Below, piece by piece: positions 59,801-64,000 of a stretch of DNA of 64,000 bases. Every line of letters starts with the position of its first letter. The first letter of the stretch is position 1. The stretch spans positions 57,405 to 121,404 of the forward strand of contig CBFFRP010000355.1 in the NCBI GenBank assembly GCA_965644295.1. The letters run 5' to 3'. The notes beneath the pieces are model-generated. The model saw nothing but the letters and a program-made list of their open reading frames with translations, searched no databases and was not told where the DNA came from. Both the position numbers and the translations under genes were made by a program. Origin of the DNA: Paraphysomonas bandaiensis. Taxonomy: Eukaryota; Chrysophyceae.

Positions 59801-62009
59801 TACAGGGGAAAATAGAATGGATCGAATAGAAATGTTGAAAGAAGTAGCAAGTGTGCTACTGGATGTATCATCGAACGTAAGGTTAGTAGCAGATACAGAT
59901 GTACCTGTGGTGAAAGCGGCGTTAGATTCCGATACTTCTGGGAATGAGGCCGAATATGTTGACGTATGCTCCAACGAGGATGGCGTCAATAAAGCAAGGT
60001 TTATACAAGCTTTCTACCGGAATTCTGCCTGCAATATTGTGATAATGCATTCGTTGATAGAATGGGCAAAGTGCTGTGGCATTCTGCAAAAGTCTCGTGT
60101 ACGTAAGGGAGAATTTCACGCACTGGTACTGTCAATTCTCTACGACCCTGAAATTGTTGCTGGAGATAATAGGAACGAGGGAGTCGATATTGATTCGGAT
60201 ATTATTGATAGTACAAAAAAATGCAAAAGCACTGAGGTTGGTGAGAAGCTGCTTCGTTTTTTTAGATTGGGACAGACAAAGGGGGGTGCTGATTTTGAAT
60301 ACACGTGGCCTGTTAGAGGGTCTCCACAACATAAAATATCCAGTATTCACATGACCGATTTCTCGAAATGTTGCGCCCAGGCGTACCACTGTCTTGCCGT
60401 ATCGCGTTCGTGGAAGGAATTACTGCTCCACATCAGTCAGAATGAAACGCAACAATCGTGTGTCATTAAGCTCCCCAATAACTTAATCGTTACTGAGGAG
60501 CTTGAGAAAGTAAGGCAGTTCCATACCCTACTCTTAGAAAATAAAACTGGGGCACGAGTGGAGTTTGACATGTCAAGTGCAATATCGTGTGAAGTACGGG
60601 GATGGGGAACTAGAAACCAACTTCGCTTGTTGGAATCTGAAGTGTACCGATTATTTAATATGGGCAAGTACTACCTGACGGGAAGTATCCGCATGAAACC
60701 GAGTGTTTACTTTATGGAGGGGTCATCTTTTATGTTTTGCAGGTATGCTTCAGGATCACATGCCAAAATGAAGTTTAAACCTTATCTTTCGAAAAACTTC
60801 TACAATCGTCACTGTTTCAACGAGCGGGCACGACCGTATTTGATGTCAGCGAAATGTCAATCCTGGGAAGCGTGTTTTAAGTTAACATTAAAAAAAAAGA
60901 TTCGTGAACAGCTTAGACTCTTGCTTCTCGAAGATGGCGAAGAAATCTCGATGTCAGCAAACTTTGGTACTTTCTACGGAATCAATGCTACGAGTTCCTT
61001 TGGAGCGGGGGCTATACTTGGCATATCGCTGCATGAAATTGAGAATGCCTACAAAGATAACAGAAGAAATAAAGAAAGGGCTGAATATGATGACCATCGT
61101 AGTGTATCAGCATCGTATGACGTGGATCGTCAGAGCAATTGTCATTCCTCCGTGGAAGTGACTTCTGCGGATCACAGGGATGACTCTGACAGTGAGCGTC
61201 GCAAGAGTATTGCTGACTCGAAGAAAAGTAGAAATGGAAACTTCACCAGCTCTTTCTGGTCAGGCATCACTGATGATGACGTTAATTTTTCAAATGTGTA
61301 CGAAACTGTGAAAACTTTATTATCGCGTATTGGCTATATTGAGTCGAGTGATGATGAGAGGAAAGTAAAGATTCAATTTGCAGCTTCTTTGAGCTATCAA
61401 GCCAGTGTGGTTGCAAATACTGACGGCTCAATTGAAGAGGTGTATGAAAGACCGCTAAATTGGGTGAGTGCGACATTATTGACTGGCAATGGGGGTGAAG
61501 GGGATGGCGTTGTTGGCCATGACGAATTCCCACTTTCGTCGACAGCCAGTTCCATTCGACGACAAAACGACATAAGGTTTAAAGTGGTCACCAAAAAGAA
61601 ACTGCCTACAAATCACAAACTATTCAAACGGGCAACGTGCAATGACAGGTCTCCAGTTGTTATCAGTGAGTCAAAATTGAAGCTAAGCGAATTCCTGCAG
61701 CCCGAAGATAGAGAGCGGGTTTATTTTGCGCGAAATGTTTTGTCCCGAAAAGTATTTGAATATGCTGTAGATGATGATGGGTGCCCGCTGAAAGTGAAAG
61801 CATCGCTTGAGGAGGCCGAACATTTCTCGGGCCGGGAGCTGTCGCACTTTGTTAACGTTATTTCCCTCAATTTGGATTTTGATTCCCGCCCGTTAGTCGA
61901 ATGGGTAAACAGGCCGCCTCAACCTGCAAATGCTCTGGATGCATGGCTCGATGCTGTAATTTCCCACGCAATATTGATATCGGACTTGATTTGCACTAAC
62001 AGTGGGTGA
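53835..62009 (+). CDS. fused dsRBD, Dicer-type helicase, RNA-dependent RNA polymerase and nucleotidyltransferase
   Basis: One uninterrupted frame of 2,724 residues from ATG 53835; the frame is open upstream without an ATG. Order of parts: a dsRNA-binding domain at about 4-74 (NPIGELHELV, then KSTKKEAKKSAASLLL); a cysteine-rich module at about 119-200 (C-x2-C at 122/125 and 185/188); an SF2 helicase of the Dicer/RIG-I group at about 275-770, with PTGFGKT (299-305), DECH (400), LSAS and QSRGRARA (732); a eukaryotic RdRP with SGGDLDGD, catalytic aspartates at 1621, 1623 and 1625; and a Cid1/TRF4-type nucleotidyltransferase with GS (1970-1971), DLD (1982, 1984) and a likely third Asp near 2043. 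A C-terminal region of about 570 residues is unrecognised. There is no RNase III or PAZ domain. Expected role: unwinding an RNA template, copying it into dsRNA and adding 3' nucleotides, in RNA silencing. All key motifs look intact, unlike a decayed gene. Confidence 0.92.
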   Translation: MQGLTNPIGELHELVAKLSPGTPLNFKEEKMIAGFVCTASVYIYNREYSRQGEPKSTKKEAKKSAASLLLNDIKVTDSVQPTEPNDTDTKDDSVASYNALEQTSDCYADELAANSESSCVICTQCSSVLGSLVDFILFQKSESEIEFSLKESCISSYISTEKLKIKDNLHNSSSRFHTSFWNVVCGKCNRKLGVEKWNGLSKMVVFGCNKVHVDCLKEFAGRKWVTMKNHLHHIGVKVISEYTSLSTDVEYNPHKELVVAASSECFEWKDLVKNGLKPRPYQIDAYHASLITNIVIAMPTGFGKTLIASMTLHRMTLLNPERLGILIVSRIPLVYQQAAAIEEHTWLPVCRLCGETSTPYLIKKIKNRCANIIVATAGSLLDILQKKILYISNFSCMVFDECHHVNKKHDYNRILLEYVSKCPSKIGPRLIGLSASVVSAKTVATAAENVRKLKIAFRDAILWNTRFDFDQNETKWHVEVNTCNQEEMNEYLFQKLKGYISCLSKLIGTEMHSMDSIMDPQSSWAAILGWARKLRRQVDSSIKADVECLIGQVEVAVAALECNELLGPYYVYKLLLESSRADDMDAAIPLPLLPQLESKYNISELIERESSVEDTAELLSHRVLKLELEIRNLINMSTNSRVIIFVDTKKAAKMLKSRLDISIREWKSAIIVGHSGYDGMSWGEQKKILENFRCGKIRLLISTSVLEEGLDVQSCDRVFRLGGRCSLIQMVQSRGRARAQNSKLQMILTEKEQDRMIKLMAEERNLQLVLEEECQRENYDSIRRKLDKLSVPQVNVDKDENNSMPCAPVDDYSNFTEHYALKLFVHGGGDHKMVDYCQNELSDYAKLHHFEQTSINASVDLQCSAFDKDTAVLVASFSSNTKSFFPMFCSNWKFQFQIRTNDDVHLNDVYMAVPSSEVFPEGHVNVEPIGGITVGYLVDKRRFEKCYRLGSDELVYSSLTLTPGKSWKLTATHKDGDVHISDPVTKLNSFALITFDTVSNTITLYLILSSPPAVVICDRVEGKSERVSLHSLSKSNIYQLAQKDLEALKGLPVIAISFPLSEWETLLNAVGNRNILGVRTYITRVHQTERRLDTYERNVINSFSEKDQLECIWALESLKAHSFMIPLNPHVILTLHRYIHNALKDGKGIIAGITRALYRLPVVLAHSSPWTDAFEMFRNILSSVETFPNDFFGEEYISVPRVVVTPSRILCQPYTWVKSNRLLRIFTPDFTFIYVAFRDEDGQYLFNTHVFTSRYQNILDCGLEVCGRLLSFVAGSGSQIRGQVGTFVLGDESVASSIRDRIIPRTQFEGSMSKYISRLGQFCTADYPTVDLSAARCKVIDDIYTSGSPRHLLTDGAGMIAPKMFEYLQTKFSKVVSSSCCAVQVRVQGHKGTLSVADISHFPEVDVVFRRSMEKFSSNDMTLCIASCAEYNPLKLNRDFLNLLFSIDTSEGWTPYNYLYHIQEKELCRLANILMDEDAALQELDSIGYATDSLRRAKHMILNEPFFVNLLVTYYHQKCRALRSKTQIPISDGCLLMGIPDPSGLLKDGEVFLQPHSPESETPTCVLGRALIWRNPCLDPGDLRCVQCVDIPDLRRYVNVLILPASGTCRRSLASECSGGDLDGDKFSIMWDDSVVPPSRLTPWDAVDYDMNAQKAKESYPAEESGSMGSVVAKTMCNTALGRIARKHMAYCDQKDAGAADPYAREAALAQALAVDYPKTGIPPRIPIKVDRIKSYPSFMENTTRDSYVSRKPLGMLYDRCISVVYDTNFATLTTQVLPQDVFLIPDREVYQDEANQVYKLYRDDIMNYMIRFGLKYESELILAMPLSLQNELSSDIGAVQRSLKIAWESIQRKYQEIFYQGLHDGTCRAAACKASAWYSAAYDIEREGYDGYRVLSFPWLVAEHLSGLCDSCNISTGWIYELVGSEVLALWKQAVPMIKHIVSVKMEVFEKIKAIVLKFNDSFRIEPYGSVAHRLCDTSSDLDIFVENTGENRMDRIEMLKEVASVLLDVSSNVRLVADTDVPVVKAALDSDTSGNEAEYVDVCSNEDGVNKARFIQAFYRNSACNIVIMHSLIEWAKCCGILQKSRVRKGEFHALVLSILYDPEIVAGDNRNEGVDIDSDIIDSTKKCKSTEVGEKLLRFFRLGQTKGGADFEYTWPVRGSPQHKISSIHMTDFSKCCAQAYHCLAVSRSWKELLLHISQNETQQSCVIKLPNNLIVTEELEKVRQFHTLLLENKTGARVEFDMSSAISCEVRGWGTRNQLRLLESEVYRLFNMGKYYLTGSIRMKPSVYFMEGSSFMFCRYASGSHAKMKFKPYLSKNFYNRHCFNERARPYLMSAKCQSWEACFKLTLKKKIREQLRLLLLEDGEEISMSANFGTFYGINATSSFGAGAILGISLHEIENAYKDNRRNKERAEYDDHRSVSASYDVDRQSNCHSSVEVTSADHRDDSDSERRKSIADSKKSRNGNFTSSFWSGITDDDVNFSNVYETVKTLLSRIGYIESSDDERKVKIQFAASLSYQASVVANTDGSIEEVYERPLNWVSATLLTGNGGEGDGVVGHDEFPLSSTASSIRRQNDIRFKVVTKKKLPTNHKLFKRATCNDRSPVVISESKLKLSEFLQPEDRERVYFARNVLSRKVFEYAVDDDGCPLKVKASLEEAEHFSGRELSHFVNVISLNLDFDSRPLVEWVNRPPQPANALDAWLDAVISHAILISDLICTNSG

Positions 62010-64000
62010 TGCAGCAGGGTTGTTGTATGCATATTGAATAAAATGAGTTTTTTCAATCATTTTGATGAGTGTGTAAACATAAACTCTATCTTATATTGCC
62101 ATACCATGTAGAGACTGATTGTATCTAAGGTGAATTCGTTGGGCTTATATATTGTGTTTGTAATGCTGTGTGTCAATTGTAGAACAGTATGTACGAGAGA
62201 AATTAACCACAAAATATTTCTTCACCCAGTAAATAAAATAAATTAAAGGGAGAAGGAAGAATGACAAGTGTTTCTCTCCACTTTTTGTGCAAGGCTGAAC
62301 ATCCGAGTTTGAAAATAGATGTGTTGGAGTGTATTCGACTCCAAGAATGAAAGATGTTACAATTCACGTCACTTTATGTTTGCATAATTATAAGGAATGG
62401 TAATATATCCATATTCTACGTGCTTTTTAATTTGTCTGCTGCTTCTATTTTCTAATTAATATACCAATTAGCCATCTAGCTATACACTATCGCAGTGTTC
62501 TTGTATTATCCATTTATTGTATCAATTTTGCAGTCTGTGGAAATTGTTTCAAAAGCAGTGAGTGCAGAAATGCAAAATGACATAACAATGAAGTAGAAGC
62601 CGGAGAAACTAGACAATGACCGATGAGGAATTTGGCTGTCATTGAGTGAGAGGTATCCGAAACTGACATTTGAGTGGTGTAAATAAAGTAACTCAATTTT
62701 GAATTAATAAATTGTTATCAATATTTCTCGTCATTCAGATGAATTGTGGTGTAGTGATGCCTCCACATCACTGTTGGGAGTTTGGAAAAAAGAGGTACAT
62801 TTCTATACTGCTTACAATTTTGATGATTATATATAACAAGTCACATGATAATATTAAGATATTGTTCGACATAGATACTTAGTCTGTACCCTACAGGATT
62901 ATATATGCAAAATGGGATTTTAGTCATAAAAAAGCTACATAATGCTGTGAATAGCATTATCTTGACTAATTTTTATTTTATACTTAAGTTTTATCTATTT
63001 TATACATGCATTTTACGTTAGTTATGATATTATAATATTATTCAAACATTGAAAATTAAAAAAAAAATATTCCAGTCCTTACCGACATACATCAAGGCAT
63101 TCAATTAGGGTTAGATAATAACAATATAGTATATATATAATATATATATGTTGTTATAAAGCGGAGTATGGATTTTAAAAGGTGAAAATGCCACGTATAT
63201 ATAAACAGTGAGAAGTGCTGCAGCGTATTAATGTACGAAATAGGCAGAGCATATTGTATTTGAAATAAAAGGTAATATATTAGACATTAAAATATATATA
63301 TTGTTTCTATATTCTATATTCTATATTGTTCAAGACTTTTTAGAGTAGAAGTTTTCAGAAATCTCATGTGAATTGGCCAAGAAAGTTTTGTAAGAAGCAT
63401 AAAAGACACATTTTCAAGCATGCCAAATTGTTCTATACACTGAATCTTACAGAGCCACTGTTATCAGCATTCATATTAGAATTTTATCGCCAACTCCAAA
63501 TGAGTACAAACCCCAACAATGTGCTTACTTCACCTTATAATAAGTAAACAATATGCAAACGTGGGAAATTTCAAAAATTCGGGAAGATCTACTAGTAGAT
63601 TTTACTAGACTTTTAAGAATTGCTGTAGAATGGTTCAGGGATGGTTGCACCAACAAGGTGCTTGCAGCAATAATGCGCAAGCAGTCCCGAGACAATTGAT
63701 TATTTCGTAATCCGTGTTACCACTAGTCTAGAGTAATAGATAGATAAATGCAATAAGTTCTCTCATGTAATAATCAGATCTTTTATATGTAGAATGGTTC
63801 TAAACACGAACACTACCTTGTTTTTGTATACCGTAACTCCTACTGAGTATAGTATGTCAGTACAGTTTATGACTAGATTTTTTGCTAAAAAGAGACTAGA
63901 CTTTGCCGATTTCATAATTAATTTGTAGATGATGGAGCTTTATAATACCATTATTTTTAAATCGTGCACAAGTGGTGGTTACTGTATATAGTGTCACCTT
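62010..64000. other. AT-rich terminal region
   Basis: About 2 kb downstream of the RNA-silencing gene. AATAAA lies about 30 bases after the stop and can serve as its polyadenylation signal. The rest is very AT-rich, with TA runs near 63130 and a TTCTATATTCTATATT repeat near 63308. No frame shows a family motif or splice support. Confidence 0.55.

Noticed and set aside
53835-62009. Canonical Dicer
   Set aside because: The helicase is Dicer-like, but no RNase III, PAZ or Dicer dimerisation motifs were found; RdRP and nucleotidyltransferase follow instead.
53835-62009. Integrated RNA virus polymerase
   Set aside because: The DLDGD motif is that of cellular RdRPs of the two-barrel family, not the GDD of viral right-hand polymerases.

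Overview
The window looks like nuclear DNA of a unicellular eukaryote, most likely a stramenopile-type protist; I cannot name the species. The sequence is AT-rich, genes lie on both strands a few hundred bases apart, and nearly all are cut by very short introns (about 35-80 nt, almost all GT-AG). Proteins include a Pro/Thr repeat linker of the kind common in stramenopile surface proteins, a BMT5-like (DUF2431) protein and a TLDc protein. I see no bacterial operons, CRISPR arrays, rRNA or tRNA that I can support. Exon joins below were placed by hand from splice signals, frame continuity and family motifs, so each is a model.

Layout, left to right: carbohydrate-type sulfotransferase (-, 500-1585); membrane-anchored alpha/beta hydrolase (-, 3515-4594); ankyrin-FHA-G-patch protein (+, 5143-6843); class V aminotransferase (-, 7271-10174) whose last exon is split by a 799-bp hAT element with perfect ends and an 8-bp target duplication; MEAK7-like TLDc protein (+, 10751-12237); acidic ARM-like protein (-, 12575-13333); two unrecognised multi-pass membrane proteins (+, 13815-15900 and 19666-20271); SET plus MYND protein (-, 17397-19289); a giant fibrocystin-L-like surface protein of about 4,158 residues (+, 21548-34213); a 2.3-kb gap with 163-bp direct repeats; flavin monooxygenase (-, 36562-38189); BMT5-like protein with C2H2 fingers (+, 38594-40231); PP2C phosphatase (-, 40517-42381); MIT/coiled-coil protein (+, 43057-45260); EF-hand protein (-, 46499-47184); AFG2/SPATA5-like double AAA ATPase (+, 47642-50749); EIPR1-like WD40 protein (-, 51701-53170); and an intronless giant RNA-silencing gene (+, 53835-62009). 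The last 2 kb is AT-rich without a gene.

The most notable locus is the last gene. One 2,724-residue reading frame carries a dsRNA-binding domain, a cysteine-rich zinc-type module, a Dicer/RIG-I-type DECH helicase, a eukaryotic RNA-dependent RNA polymerase with its DLDGD catalytic motif, and a Cid1/TRF4-type nucleotidyltransferase. In fission yeast the helicase (Hrr1), polymerase (Rdp1) and nucleotidyltransferase (Cid12) are separate subunits of the RDRC complex. Here all three activities, plus a dsRNA-binding domain, appear as one polypeptide, which would make it a self-contained small-RNA amplification machine.

A second pattern runs across the window: the 11-mer ATACTGCTGTA occurs in five gaps between divergent genes, always in the same orientation, suggesting a shared promoter element.
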